DNA of 53,062 nucleotides from Jimgerdemannia flammicorona (GCA_003990745.1 RBNI01000029.1:1-53062), one strand, 5' to 3'; counted from the first letter of the stretch, positions 10,355 through 22,354 are shown. Made by a program: numbers and translations. Notes: generated from the letters alone by a model not told the origin.

Positions 10355-11232
10355 ATGGCCGGAGTAATCATTGTCGCTGTTGGTGCAATCGTGGGCATTG
10401 GCAATCTCATCGCGAATGCTATCAAGGGCGGCGGCGGCGGCGGCGGCGGCACCACTACCACCACCCACAGCTTGTCCCATCCCGAAGATTATTTTGGCGA
10501 AGAATTCATGGACCATTACGCCGAGGCCCCGCAGTATTATTACCCGGATCACTATTACCCACATGGGGAGGATTACTCTCCGGAATACTTGAAGGCGCAT
10601 TAGCTGTTATTTTGGGAATGAGTTTGTAGAGAATCTCAGGCGCTTCTACCTACCAATTTCTTCTTTTCTGTCGCAGTGGGAATACAAGTATTACGATGAC
10701 CAGCACAACGAATATGACCATCACAAAAAGGAAAACGATCATCTGCATAAAAAGGTAGGAATTCTTTATATTCTGGCTGGCTTTTCGATCCTGTCTTCAC
10801 CGAATGACTTTTGATCACTCTCATCATACCAAGTAGAATGCCGATCATGATGATTACAAAAAACACGCTGCCAAGAAGGTCGACAAGCATGACTACGACC
10901 ACGACAAGAACGAGAATAAATATATACCTTACAAAGTATGTTTAGAAATATGAAGGCATTGCATGACTATCAATCTGAAGATAACCAGAAATTGAAAGCT
11001 GACATGGTTTTATTTACTACTCTAACAAGTTTTACCCTTACTATGAGGTAATATGCTTTCATTTACCGCATCTATTTCGTTATCTCTGAGCTGGACCTTT
11101 ATTTTAATACGTACGTAATATTACTTCACTTTTAGTATGAGCACAAGTAGATACCACGCCGAAGACGTGTCTTACAAGGCTGACAACACTGAGCACCACG
11201 ATCATGACGCTGATAAAAGTAATTCGAAATGA
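10355..11232 (+). CDS. Probable five-exon gene for a small Tyr/His/Asp/Lys-rich protein
   Basis: Function unknown. ATG at 10355 sits in a good context (ACAAAAAATGGCC). The start MAGVIIVAVGAIVGIGNLIA is a hydrophobic segment that could be a signal anchor or membrane helix. Eight Gly and five Thr follow, then an acidic, Tyr/His-rich tail. Proposed exons: 10355-10594, 10677-10754, 10837-10935, 10989-11047 and 11136-11232 (stop TGA), about 190 residues. Exons 2, 3 and 5 keep the same Tyr/Asp/His/Lys bias (KYYDDQHNEYDHHKK, HDDYKKHAAKK, TEHHDHDADK), which supports one gene. Introns of 82, 53 and 88 nt begin GTAGGA, GTATGT and GTAATA and end TAG, CAG and TAG. The first intron has a strong CAG acceptor but only a GC donor (AAG/GCGCAT); otherwise exon 1 would end alone at TAG 10603 (82 residues). 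The exon 4 frame is the least certain: an alternative reads FYPYYE then YEHK and stops. Confidence 0.55.
10427..10450 (+). repeat. (GGC)8 microsatellite coding for polyglycine
   Basis: Eight GGC codons in frame in exon 1 of the 10355 gene, followed by ACC/ACT threonine codons. Such a tract is expected to vary in length between strains. Confidence 0.9.
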
Positions 11233-11250
11233 GGTGAAAGTTGTTTAGTG

Positions 11251-11256
11251 AATAAA
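11251..11256 (+). terminator. Possible polyadenylation signal of the 10355 gene
   Basis: AATAAA lies 19 bases after the proposed stop at 11230-11232 and is followed by an A-run. Its position suits the gene model; fungal signals are loose. Confidence 0.4.
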
Positions 11257-12388
11257 AAAAAAAAGCATGATTCAGGCCCAAATAAATATTACTATTAGGA
11301 ACAATGAAGAATGTAGCCGTCGTGTATTGGCAACTGTCTCTCAGACATAATTCGCAACAACATTCTTGCAGTGAAGCCTCGATGACTCAATTGAAAGTTA
11401 GACTCCAGATTCCCCAGAGCGCATTGACAACACGTCCATAACATGCAAGAAAACCTGTTATACAGGAAATAGTTAGATCAATGTCTCTTGTAGTAATCAA
11501 CTCCCAAAACCAAATCGCCATATAATCAAAAATTAATTCTCTCTGGTATGTATCATCAACGGAGAAGCGCCCGACGGCGATGCTTTGAAGTGGTGGAAGT
11601 AGCTCTTTTTATATTTAGCTAATATAAACTGCCTATGCGTTGAATACGTTCGCTTCGGGTTTAATAACTAATTTACCTGTTAGCGCTGCGGACGATCAGT
11701 GCCACGGAACTGTACTGATTTTTTGGGCTACCTTGTTTCTAGCTAATAATTTAATTCTGCCAGTAAGGAGGTCGTCAATTTAATCAACTGACTTTGTTCG
11801 AAAAACGCACACAGATGGAGCCATCGCCGACACCTTTTTTGTTTGGGATGCACGCACGCTATTCAGCTTGGCGTTAAATGAGCATTTTAGCTGACATTTT
11901 AGTTGGCTAGGGTTATTGCACGTAAAAATGTTGTCCTTCCTTATTTATGCGACCAGCCGTAGGTCTTTCCTTGCTAGTAGGTGATTCTACAAAAATGACC
12001 AGTTATCTCTTATTGATCTTTGGGTAAGGCAGCCTATCCTTCGGCTCTCGGGACGAAGCCGAATGTGACCGGGCGCTGGCCTTTCATCAGCGCAGACATC
12101 CAGTGCATTAATCCTTGTCAGTGTTGCGACATTTGATGCTGCCATACAAACTGCTAGCGGAGGATCCAAATTTTTCTTGGATATGAGATTAGCAATTTCA
12201 GCATATTTCAGCTTGGATGTCATGAATATAGGCCTGTGTTTTCTTCCGTTGGACACGAAGAGAACGTATAATTTATTTCACCGAATAGGTTTTCTTCCAC
12301 TGCAACATCAAATTTTTTTCGAACAAGCCTTGTACAATTTACAAGAAGTAATTGTTTATTTGACAAGCATTGTTTACTATAGGAAACA
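11257..12388. other. Intergenic, with one weak minus-strand open frame
   Basis: No convincing gene. A minus-strand frame is open from about 12256 to a TAG at 11987 (up to 89 codons, protein-like but with no ATG until an internal Met). It could be a further exon of the 12389-12700 gene or chance. The rest shows no motif I recognise. Confidence 0.35.
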
Positions 12389-12700
12389 TTACAAACGGAT
12401 ACCAATGTAATCTCTCTGGAATACAAAATATCTGTACACCTGATCACATGCCATAGTGACAATATTCCATCTCAAAGCTTCCATGGTATTAAAGAGCGGA
12501 GTTAAATCGCCAAAGCATAAGCTATTGCTCTTTGTGTGGATGCCCTCACCGTAGGTACAATCTTCGAAACCGACCGCAACAGTCGTATCATTTGACTTGT
12601 AGTACACGACACCGGCTTGCTTGAGATTCACGAGGAGATCGGTATTGCTACTTTGAACATGGACCATGTTAGAACCCGCCTTGACAATTGCGAATGGCAT
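12389..12700 (-). CDS. Probable gene for a 103-residue protein of unknown function
   Basis: ATG at 12700 in the context AAAACACTATGCC; the frame also runs upstream to 12748, but this Met has the best start context and follows a C/T-rich leader of the kind seen before fungal genes. It is uninterrupted to the stop at 12389. The product begins MPFAIVKAGSNMVHVQ and has three Cys, no signal peptide and no obvious membrane segment; the mix of aliphatic, Asp/Asn and aromatic residues suggests a small soluble fold. Two TATA-like motifs lie 50-80 bases upstream. Normal CpG use and absence of stops set it apart from the transposon ORFs. I do not recognise the family. Possible further exons downstream (to 11987) cannot be excluded. 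Confidence 0.5.
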   Translation of the reverse strand: MPFAIVKAGSNMVHVQSSNTDLLVNLKQAGVVYYKSNDTTVAVGFEDCTYGEGIHTKSNSLCFGDLTPLFNTMEALRWNIVTMACDQVYRYFVFQRDYIGIRL

Positions 12701-12772
12701 AGTGTTTTGATTGAAGGGGAGGAGAGAAAGAGAGATGCAAAGCCACATTTATAATTGCGCGCCGCGTGAGAA

Positions 12773-12779
12773 TTTTATA
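12773..12779 (-). promoter_or_regulatory. TATA-like box upstream of the 12700 start
   Basis: On the minus strand TATAAAA lies about 75 bases before the ATG. A second match, TATAAAT (12747-12753), lies about 50 bases before it. Between it and the ATG is a C/T-rich stretch (complement of 12710-12735). Spacing suits a fungal core promoter. Confidence 0.4.
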
Positions 12780-15199
12780 TGCCTACACTAACTCGCTTGC
12801 ATTCTTTGTGGAAAATGCCGTAAGACATTACCGGCTGTACAAAATGCACTCCCTTTCGCCCAACCGCGTCGTTTACACATTTCGCTTAATTTTCTTGCTC
12901 TCTTCATCCATAATTAAATGTACACTAGTGACGTACTTCGCGCATCGGTTTGTGCGAATACGCCGAATGCACACTTCTTGAAAATATATTCCGAGATTGA
13001 TCATATAAAGGGGTTTCGGACGCTGGTTTCGGTGATGGTAATTGCGTTGATGAGAAATCTATCACGATATCATCTTTCAGCATTTCACATCTTTCGCGCT
13101 TTGGTTTGTGCATTGGACGCAGCCTTCGTATTCATTGCAAACCTTATGCATCATTTACCACATCCTTAATTCCTTCTTAAGCGTTTCAGTTTAGAGCTAT
13201 GCCACCTCTCGCTCACTTCACACGCCCGCATGATCCCCCCTCCCCGCCCTGGGTAAAGATAATAGATTAGAAACAACTTTGGTGGAAATCTATGACTGAA
13301 AGCTAGACGATTATCATATAATAATGTTGCATATATCGAAGGAGACAAAGGGGGAAATCATGATGACATTTACGTAAAGGGGAAGTAATCAAGGTTATAA
13401 ACATCCACAAAAAAATCCATCAACCTGCACCCCTTGTTCCCGAATTCCCAAACATTGCTCATTTCATATAAGGGGCAAGGGCAGCGGTGGTGACGCTGGT
13501 GGTGCTGGGCGAAGTGGCGGTAGGATTTCTTGAACTGAGTGGGGCAGATTGGGGCGTCGTATTGTTGAGCAGATTGAATAACAATAAATTGTGATGGAAT
13601 GAATAGGGTTTAACCAATTCTAAATGACTCGCCGACAATCACGTTACCAATTGATTTTTGAACTCTTCCTCTACCTCCCCATCCTTCGAAACCTATTCAA
13701 TGTTCATTTGCGACGTCTCCCTTCAGCAATTAGCTGTCACTAAAGTGGGACACACGGAATCGCCGACCCGTTTATCCGCCTTGTATATGAAAGGAATGCA
13801 AATGGCCTAAAAAGACTCTATGGAATCCTAAAATAACGCTGACGTCATATATCTTATACACCTTATATAACCTGACGGATAATATTTAAATGTACACATT
13901 GTGGCAGAGTTGCCATATATCGCGTAATATCAATGGATTGCTTAGTGGAATGACTCCATGTTGCTTGACGGGCACTGCTGGGGCCCCTTGAAGATGAAGG
14001 TTCGGGTGGTACAGGTCGTTAACGAGGGAGAGCGAAGTCGGAAAAGCTTTACAAGCGAGCTGCTTCTAAGAGGCACACCCATAATGCGCAGCAATCACGT
14101 CAAAATCATTACGCCCACGTCACAGTATCGTGAGCTGCTTTTGCTCGGTCTTACGCGCCGATAACGTTATCAAGAGTTATAGCGTAATGAGGTAACATAA
14201 TTCACTATAATCCAATGGTTAAGCCCATTACAGACGCATTGATCCCTCGTTCATGGACCTGCCGTTAGCAGCGTCATTCTCATGAAGCTCATAATCACCT
14301 CTGCCATTCTCGAAAGTGCTTTTTCAACTCCACCGTCCTTGATCATCTGATGCTTGATAATAATTTCATTGCAGGTTCCCCTACTCCATTAACTTCGTGC
14401 AGAAGCTCCACCGCACAAAGAAATTTAAAGCATCATGTAATTTCACCCATTTCAATAAATAAAATAAAGTATTTCATAAATTCGGGCAGCATGGCATGAA
14501 TTTAAGTTGTGGTGAGAAAGGATAACGGGATGCAACCATGCTATCGAATATATCATATTGAAGACTTTGGAAATTACACTGGTAATAGCAACTGATTTTA
14601 TTTACAAATAATAAAACCGTCACTGTTAGTGGAAATGTTTTATTTTGCTGGCGAGTATTGTTTTTATTAATATTCCAAGTTATATACTTTTACATATTGC
14701 AATAGAAATTTATGATGTAAAATTTTGTGACGTCCTCAATAATGATTTCTGCATAAGTATAAACTACAAATTACTTGTTAATTGAGTTGCAAATCTCCAA
14801 AATAATGTTAGACTCTTTAAAAATGACTATTATATATGACACCAGCAGAGTGTTTGCAATGACTGAGGGCGAAACTTTTTCGACACAGACATATTGTTTG
14901 AATCTGGAATGTGGTTAATGTGGCTTGGTAAGACATGGTTTAAGGACGCGTGTTTGGAGGTGTGTCATTTAATGAATTCGTTGAATGCTGGTGCTAGAGG
15001 TCTATGGAAATCGCTCGTCACTCTTATCAAGATACGATTCGCGCGGGCTATGTGGTAACGCCATAGTAAAAATGTGGATGAGAATAAAGCTCAAATTGGA
15101 AGACTTTAACTATTTGAATCCGCGTGGATTCTGGCAACATGACGAAATCGACGAGATATCTGAATATATCATCTAGCGAACCAAGATAAAACTGACATA
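12780..15199. other. Right part of the island, no firm gene
   Basis: Short open frames only: 12918-13169 (+), 13958-14164 (+, 68 codons from an ATG) and a Ser/Thr/Pro-rich minus-strand frame ending at 13468 (about 35 codons, possibly a last exon). CpG is present. AT content rises from about 14400 to the Gypsy boundary at 15205. Nothing here resembles a tRNA or a transposon end. Confidence 0.4.
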
Positions 15200-15204
15200 C
15201 ATAC

Positions 15205-15865
15205 TGTGACAAGCGAATAACATAGTATAGCCAGATGATGTAAATACTCAGCATAGCATATTATCCATACCTAGTTACCCATATGTGCCAACACTTATAA
15301 TTAGCAAGGTACTAAATTGGGTTTGTTGATCTGTGTCCTAAGGACACACCTGGTCACCCCCTCTTCTAAAAATAGTATTACTGTGCATTCTATAGTTAGC
15401 CACATAGCAACCAGATAGCAATCACAACTATATAAAATACCTGAGAGATAGGAGTGAATAAACCTCAGTCTAAAAACCAAAGCAAAAGCCAATTGTCTGG
15501 TATACTTAGGAGGAGAAATCTGTCAATGAGTTACTACTAAGAAGTTGTGAGCTATTTTCTACTCTGGTTCACTTTCTAACACAAGAAAGTCTGCTATGTT
15601 TGAATGGAGAACTTTACTGCAATTTGAGAGAAATCTATAATATCTTAGTTATTTTCAAGAAGCCACTATCTTATCTTAAAGTCAGTCTATCTGATATATC
15701 TTTGCAGTAAATCTGTTCATGCAAATGAAGTAGTCTTTGATATAACTTTGTTAGTCAAGAAGAGAAGTCTACTATTTTTAAGTTATCTACTAATTTAGAA
15801 AGAATCTATATCATCTAAATATTCTGTCAAATAAGGAAAACTGCCAGATTGTCTATATATATCAT
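15205..15865 (+). repeat. Left LTR-like part of Gypsy-1 copy A
   Basis: Aligns to the copy B LTR: TGTGACAAGCGAATAACATAG against TGTGATAAGTAAATAATATAG, and further blocks around 15320 (GTTTGTTGATCTGTGTCC), 15420 (TATAAAATACCTGAGAGATA) and 15500 (GTATACTTAGGAGGAGAAA). Almost all differences are C to T or G to A. Homology to the LTR fades near 15850 and the sequence changes directly into RNase H, so the LTR 3' end is missing. Confidence 0.75.
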
Positions 15866-16333
15866 GATTGCCTACCTTATTGAAAAAAGATTCACTCTGA
15901 TAATCAATTATACTACTCTCAAATAACTATTCAACTATAAGACACTTACTGGAATTTTTGTTCACTAGATCCTTCTCTTATAGAATTATAAAATCATTAT
16001 CATCTACAAAGCAGAGAAAGCTCACAATAATATTGATATACTTTTCTACTAGCTCCAATGAACTATATCTTAAAGAAAGCTTCTATAACTATTAAAGTAT
16101 AAGAAGATCTCATATAACAAGAACAGAAGGTCTATTAGAGACAGATAAATATAAAGAAGAAGCAATAAATAATATATCAATACTGGCCCCACCTCAGAAT
16201 ATAAGTTTGAGATATACTTAAGAAATATAATATCTATCAGAAGTATTAAGAAAAAAAGAACTACCAAGTACCACTATAATCAATTGGACCATCAGATCAT
16301 ATCTTTCAAAGATAGAGAGTAGTTGCTATTAGA

Positions 16334-16338
<5 letters not shown>
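15866..16338 (+). pseudogene. Gypsy-1 copy A: RNase H end and integrase start
   Basis: The translation reads LIEK then FTLIINYTTLK, corresponding to the FTLITDH block of a Gypsy RNase H, then a tether region, then the ELPSTTINWTI / HIFQ segment at the start of the integrase. It is broken by many TAA/TAG. It continues in copy A at 22525, after LINE-2. The matching part of copy B lies at 44825-45195 and 31210 downward. Confidence 0.7.
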
Positions 16339-16402
<64 letters not shown>

Positions 16403-16429
16403 GTCACTTGTACTCTTACTTTATTATCA

Positions 16430-19400
16430 TCCAATCTATATTATATTAATACAAAGATACAAATATACCCATCACCCAATCCTATATAGAATCTCCCTCT
16501 CTCCTTCTTCTCTACCTCTCCAAAGAGTCATCAACCCCCTAATAACTCCAACCCTCCCTCTATTCTTTCTGTAAATATATTCTATAAGTCTCCTATAGAT
16601 TTCCTCTCTAGGTCCCCACCCTCACCACCAACCATTCAAAATGTCCTATAACAACTACTTCTACCTTACAACTTATACCCCAAGTACCAAATACTGCTCA
16701 TCCTCAAATATATAAAGTCAATGTCCAGTAAGCTCAACTCAAATAGCCAGAGCCCACCCAAAAGTCACCCACTCATCCCCAACCCCTCTCACCAATCTTT
16801 GCTAGAGAATACCCCACCTCCCACCCTCCATTCTCTCATTAGGTTGCAATTCCAGTCAATTCTTGATTGCTCTCCAAAAGTCTTCCAACACCTCACACTC
16901 TCCTAGCCAATGCTCAGAAGTCTGTACTACTCTATCCTCCTGTCCAACATTGAGACACTTCTTATACTCCAAGGTATCCCCTTCTACCAAATGTCCTGAT
17001 TAGTAATTTAGCATCACATTGCACCATAAGAGCCTTCTCTATATCACTCAAAACTTGGGGGGAAGCCACCTTACCATCTGCTTGCTCTAAGACCAAATGC
17101 TATTCTAGTCTCACTTCTCTCCAATTCCTACTCTCTGCTAGGTCTCAGTCCACAAGTCTCTCTCATGCTCCCACAGACATTCTATACTATTCTCTAAATA
17201 AAATTCATCCATCAGTATACTCTCTAACAATAGACAATTCCATCTCCACATCTAGGGCCCCCATTCTTCCTCTCTCTTATCACTCTGCCACCTGAGTCTA
17301 ATACAATGAGCACCATCAACTACTCTTCACCAGAATTTCCTATAGTGTATCTTCTCACTCCTCTCTAGTACTTCCAGAGAAAGCAGGTTACCAGTTATGC
17401 CCCTGGGAGAGATATGAACCTCCCACATTCTTTGCATAAGGAGTACTCACTCTCAACTACTCAATTTATCTGCTTGCTTCAGCCACCATACTCTCAAGCA
17501 GTATAGGTGCTTGGTAAAGTCCACTAGGCCCAGCTCTTCTCTGTCTACTGGTAATGTCAACACCTTCTTGCTGATCTGACTCTGCTGCCTTACTTATATA
17601 TATGATCTGATCATCTTCAACAGCCTCCTGACCACCTATGCTGAGAAGTCCAAGTGATATCCCAAATACTATAGCTTAGGCAGCTATTATACATTCAACA
17701 TCATTATCCTCTCTACTAGAGAGATATATCAGCTATCCCATCTCAAGAGAGTATCTCTTCACTTGAATAGCCACTGTTCCCACCAACTCTGAGACAATAA
17801 GGAACTATATACTGAAAAGTAAATCCCCAGGTAATAGACTGCTTCTTCTGCTGGGACAACTGACTCAATCATATTTCCTCCTACTATTCCCCTACCTAAG
17901 ATCAGAGTCCTGCACTTGTGCCAGTTGAGCTTAGCACCCAAGCACCCCTCATACTATTCCACTGTACTCTTCAGTACTGCCACATCCTCTAGAGCCCAGC
18001 CTGACCACTATATTATCAGCAAAGGCCCCCACCTTTCAGTTCACTCCTAGAATATTCAACCCCCCCACCTTGCACCATATCCTGTCTAACAATGGCTTCA
18101 GTAAGAGGGCATAAAGGATCAGCAACAGTGGATCTCTCTGTGGCACTCCTCTGCTCAGGGAAAACGACTCCCCCCTATGTCCATTCACTATAATAGCTGC
18201 CTGACTTCCCTCCAGCAAACTAATTAGCAATTCTCTAAACTCTGGAGGGACCTCTATTCACTTTAACACTCTCTCTAGCTATATATATCTGACTCTGTCA
18301 TAAGCCTTCTCTTGGTCCAGAATAACTAGTTGACTATTAACCCCAGTAGCATGAGCTCTCTCAATGATACCATAGACCCAAGCTATCCTATCCTAAATCA
18401 GATGACCTCTGACAAAGCCCCACTACTTAGCCCCTGACACCTGCTGAGCTACTTCTTATAACCTGGCCACCAAAATCTTTATCACCAACTTGTGATCTAT
18501 ATCTAGAAGCATGATTAGCCTCCAGTTTTTCCAATACTCCCTCCTTCTCTTGTCCTTATACAACAGAGCTACAAGTCCCAATTACTGCCCCCCAATCCAG
18601 GTCCCTGAGCCAATAACTTCATCACACATCCATATTATCTCCTTTAGTATAACCTCAACACCAGTCATCTGCTTCCAAAAATCCCAAGGCAATCTATCTT
18701 CCTCTGGGGCTATCTCTAGACTTATTATTGCCAAAACCCAACAGACCTCTTCCCCTTATATAGGGACTCCAAGTTTACCTAGGCCCACTGCTGGGTCTGG
18801 CTACCAATCCTCCAGCTACCATTCAATGTCTAGTATATCTTCACTACCCTCTACCTTACTCTACAACTACCTCTAGTAAGACTGCAGTAGGCCTAAGATC
18901 TCTGGTATCCTGATCACTATATTATCTATCTCATCTAATACTCCTTCCCACTGCTACCTCATCCTCTTTGCCTGAAGTAGTATTGATAGAAACTTTGTAG
19001 GCTACACCCCTTCCTCCAGACCATACTACTGCAACTATACTATCATTCCTTTTATTTATAATTCCTTCTTCTATTTAAGTAACTTCTTCAATTCTTCCAC
19101 CTTCTGCTGGATCTATTGAGCCCTCCAATCCCCTTCTTTGCTACCATTCAAAGATCCAGCCCACCTCTCTAGTAGCCTCTCCAACCTCTGTGAGGCCTAT
19201 CTATATAACTCCTCCTCTGGGCCCCTCTCTTCCTCCCAGCCTTGCCTTAGTACTGCTGAGCATCAGCTTTCAAATGTCACCAATGATCTCCAATCTCCAA
19301 TCTCTGTGCCCTCCAGCTAGTAATCCTAGTACTAATATTCACCTCTCATTCATCCTATAAGAGGTGATCTCCCAGCAATAAAGTATTTAGGTACCAATGT

Positions 19401-20140
19401 CCAGACCCCTCCCCACTTCCCCCAAATCTCCCACAGTTCAGCAAACTCCAGTGATCAGATCAAGGGCACCAGACTGTCATAATCATACTCCAGACATCTG
19501 CTCCCCAGCACTCTACAGTCAATACTCAGTTAATCCTTGATCCCAGCCCTGCCACTCAATGAGTATAGACCTGATGATCTCTCCACCCAAGTTGTCCTGC
19601 ATCCACCAGTAAGCTCAATCTCTCAATCTCCTCTCAGTCTTCCATCCCCCCACTCCTACTCATCATCTCTCTCCCTCCATCTATCCTGTTCAGCAGTCTA
19701 TCTCATATCATATTAAAGTTGCCCCCCAGACAATCAATCTTCTCAGCTATTATAACTCCCACATCACTTAGTCCCCTTATCTACTTCACATGCTCCCCCC
19801 CTTTCACCAGGCAATAATATAACTCAATAGTCAAGGGGCTTCAGCCTGGCCTACTCTACACTCCCCACACTACTCTGTCCCCCCAATTTCTAATATCTCT
19901 AATGTCCCACTTATCCTTTCTAACCAAAATGCCCACCTGACCCTGCATACCACTATACCTCCTTGTTTCTTTGTCCAATCCTGTATATCTAAGTCAGCAT
20001 CATAGTCTACATTCTGCAACAAGAACAGATCTACATTCAGCCCCTTTAACTAGCTGAAGATATTCTGATGCCTTATCATACCCCTCAAACTATTGACATT
20101 CAAAAAGAATATTCTAGTTATACTGTTTATATTGAATAAT
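16430..20140 (-). pseudogene. LINE-2 ORF2: endonuclease and reverse transcriptase, inactive
   Basis: The endonuclease N-terminus reads FFLNVNSLRGMIRHQNIF at about 20110-20060. The RT block with GVPQRDPL is near 18150 within a 64-codon open stretch (18230-18036). The active site reads FADN instead of FADD: the codon for the second catalytic Asp (complement of 18012-18014) is AAT, a G-to-A change. Downstream, GAKLNWHKCRT (about 17940) and YYLGIYFSVY match the LINE-1 C-terminal order. In-frame TAG/TAA are frequent. Enzyme activity would be lost from FADN alone. Confidence 0.85.
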
Positions 20141-20159
20141 GTTTAGAGAATATTCACTC

Positions 20160-22354
20160 ACTCTACAATTCCATACTTATCATATCACCAGTAACATCCA
20201 GGTTCTACTCTGCCTCAAGCTCATCTGCTTCTCTCTGCTGAGCATCCAGTGCTTCTAAGATCTCCTGACAGTCTGCACTATCTACTATCTCTATCAGACC
20301 AGTAGTCTTTGAACACTACTTATCACTTCTTCAACCCTCTCTTAGGTCTCCATAGATATACTGCCCACTCATTCACAATAGTTAGAAGCACTACCTTTCT
20401 AGCATCATCTACCTCATATTCCTCTGCCTCCAACAGACCTGCCAATAGTTCATTATGAAGCTTCTGAACCACCTTCTCTTCTTGCAGAATCTCACTCCAG
20501 TATTACTTGCTAATCACTCTAAAATTCACCACATCCAACCCATCTGCTGTAATATTCATCAATGTCTTCTACAGCTACTTCTCCTCTCCTATAGCCTCAT
20601 CAATATCTAGGACCACCTCCTGCCCCCCTGTCCCTGGGCCTCTCTCTACATTTATCCTCACTATCTCATCTCAGTTCTTCTCTAGCACATTCTATAGTTT
20701 ATCAGTTCCCTCCTTCCATGAGCACTCTATACTGAACTTGGTCCTCCTCTGCCATTGTCATATCCTCAGCCACTGCACCCAGCTTAGAGCTTCCCCCCTC
20801 CTCCAGGGTTACCATGGGCTCCCTTTTTCCCTGCTCAAGTACTTATTCTCAATCTACCACTAGCTATAGTAGCATTACTCTCTGCCCTCTCTCCTAGCTT
20901 TACCAATAGGTCCTTCTGACATTGCCTCTCTTGTACTCTCTCCTAAGCAGACTTATCCAGTCTCACTCTCCTGCCATTTATAATTTCAACCACTATCCTA
21001 GCCTTGAACTCCCTCCAGGTCAGTCTTTTCTTCTCTATAGCTCTAGTCAGATCCTCTCATACCTCCAGCAAGTCCTCCTTCTCTTCCAGTTTCTTCTTCA
21101 CCCTCAAGACCTTATACTCTACTGGTCTTCACTTTAGCACTACTAGCCAATCCCATCCTTTCCCAGTATACTCCTTGCCCACCAGTCTAATCCAGACATC
21201 CACATTATCAGTTCAGAACTCAGTCCCTTTCCAGACTCAGAAACCAATATCCACCACATTACTCTACTCCTTAATAACATCCACAATCAGCTCTCTAATC
21301 ACTTTCTTCTTCACTATGGGTATATTTACCACTACCAGTTGCACTACTCTGAGGTCCCAGCACAGATACTAAGCCATAGAAATCATCATCTCTCCCACTT
21401 CTACTCCTTTCTCTAATGCTCTCAACATCAACTTCTCCTCCTCAAAGCCCACCTCCACTCCTTCTAGTCTCTTTATGAACTTCACCAAAGTTACTCCTTT
21501 TACCTTCTAAGCAAGAAGACTCAGAACTATTTTTGCTATAACTACCAAGCCTTTGAAGTACAAAGTGATAGCAAATTCAGATACTGACTTCTTGAGTAAT
21601 GGTACTACTACCAGACCTGTAACACCATTGGCCAGGTCCTCAGACCTTATACCTCTCTCCAGCCCAGCCCCATTATCAGCCATTATATTTGGATTTTTTT
21701 CCAGATTAGCAGTCCCCCCTCTATCAGCAGTCCCACTCCCCCCAGCCTCTACTCTCTCAGCCCTACCATCACTACCACCATGGGTCCCTCTGCCAGACCC
21801 TGCAGCCCTCTCCTTCTCCTTGCCCTTCTGTAGCCAGCCCTCCAGTCTAGTCACTGGATGTCCTGTCTAGTACTCCCAAATAAATCAAATCAATTCAAAT
21901 TGAATTGAATTGAGAGTGATTTAAATTGAATTGAATTGGGATTTTTCAATTTGAATTGGGATCCAATTCACATTGTTTGAATCGAATTGAGGTCTGATTT
22001 GATTTGAAATTGAAAGTCAAACTTGGAAATACAATAACTTGATAAAAATATATCCAAATTTGATGAATTTTAGCTTGTTGGATTCACCTTGATAAGGTGA
22101 ATCTAGCACAATAAAGATCATTAAATCAAGACATTCTTCCATCAAGTTATTGAATTTTAAAAATTTAGGTTCTCAAATTGAATTTGGGTCCAATTCAATT
22201 CAATTTGATTTATTGAGAGCACTAGTCCTGCCTTGACCTTATTAACAAAGCTCATTCTCCCAGACCCCTGCCTACTGTTTCTCCCTTGTCCACCTCCTTG
22301 TCTACCAGCAAGAGTACCCAGCAGACTCCTCCCTAATCCATAACTCCTTTCCAC
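20160..22354 (-). pseudogene. LINE-2 ORF1, split by a MITE
   Basis: The N-terminal part (22354 to 22223) is Gly/Arg-rich (RQGGGQGRNSRQGSGR), as in nucleic-acid-binding tails. The frame is then interrupted by the MITE at 21870-22222 and resumes with a Lys/Arg/Gly-rich stretch and FKGLVVIAKIVLSLL (about 21560). The following segment (about 21450-20950) resembles LINE-1 ORF1: LMLRALEK, VQLVVVNIP and a Glu/Lys-rich, probably coiled-coil stretch. Stops replace Trp and Gln. The likely role is the LINE particle protein. Confidence 0.6.
21870..22222. mobile_element. 353-bp MITE with TA duplication inside LINE-2
   Basis: Flanked by TA at 21868-21869 and 22223-22224. The ends are inverted repeats: GTACTCCCAAATAAATCAAAT at the left against GTGCTCTCAATAAATCAAAT read inward from the right. 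The differences are mostly transitions. Subterminal sequence repeats AATTGAATTG-type motifs. It has no coding capacity and a composition unlike the surrounding LINE (AT-rich, no G skew). TA duplication plus terminal inverted repeats suggests a Tc1/mariner-mobilised non-autonomous element; it shares no end sequence with the mariner at 27190. Confidence 0.75.

Noticed and set aside
13468..13600. Ser/Thr/Pro-rich minus-strand terminal exon
   Set aside because: Only about 35 codons, with no clear splice acceptor or upstream exon.
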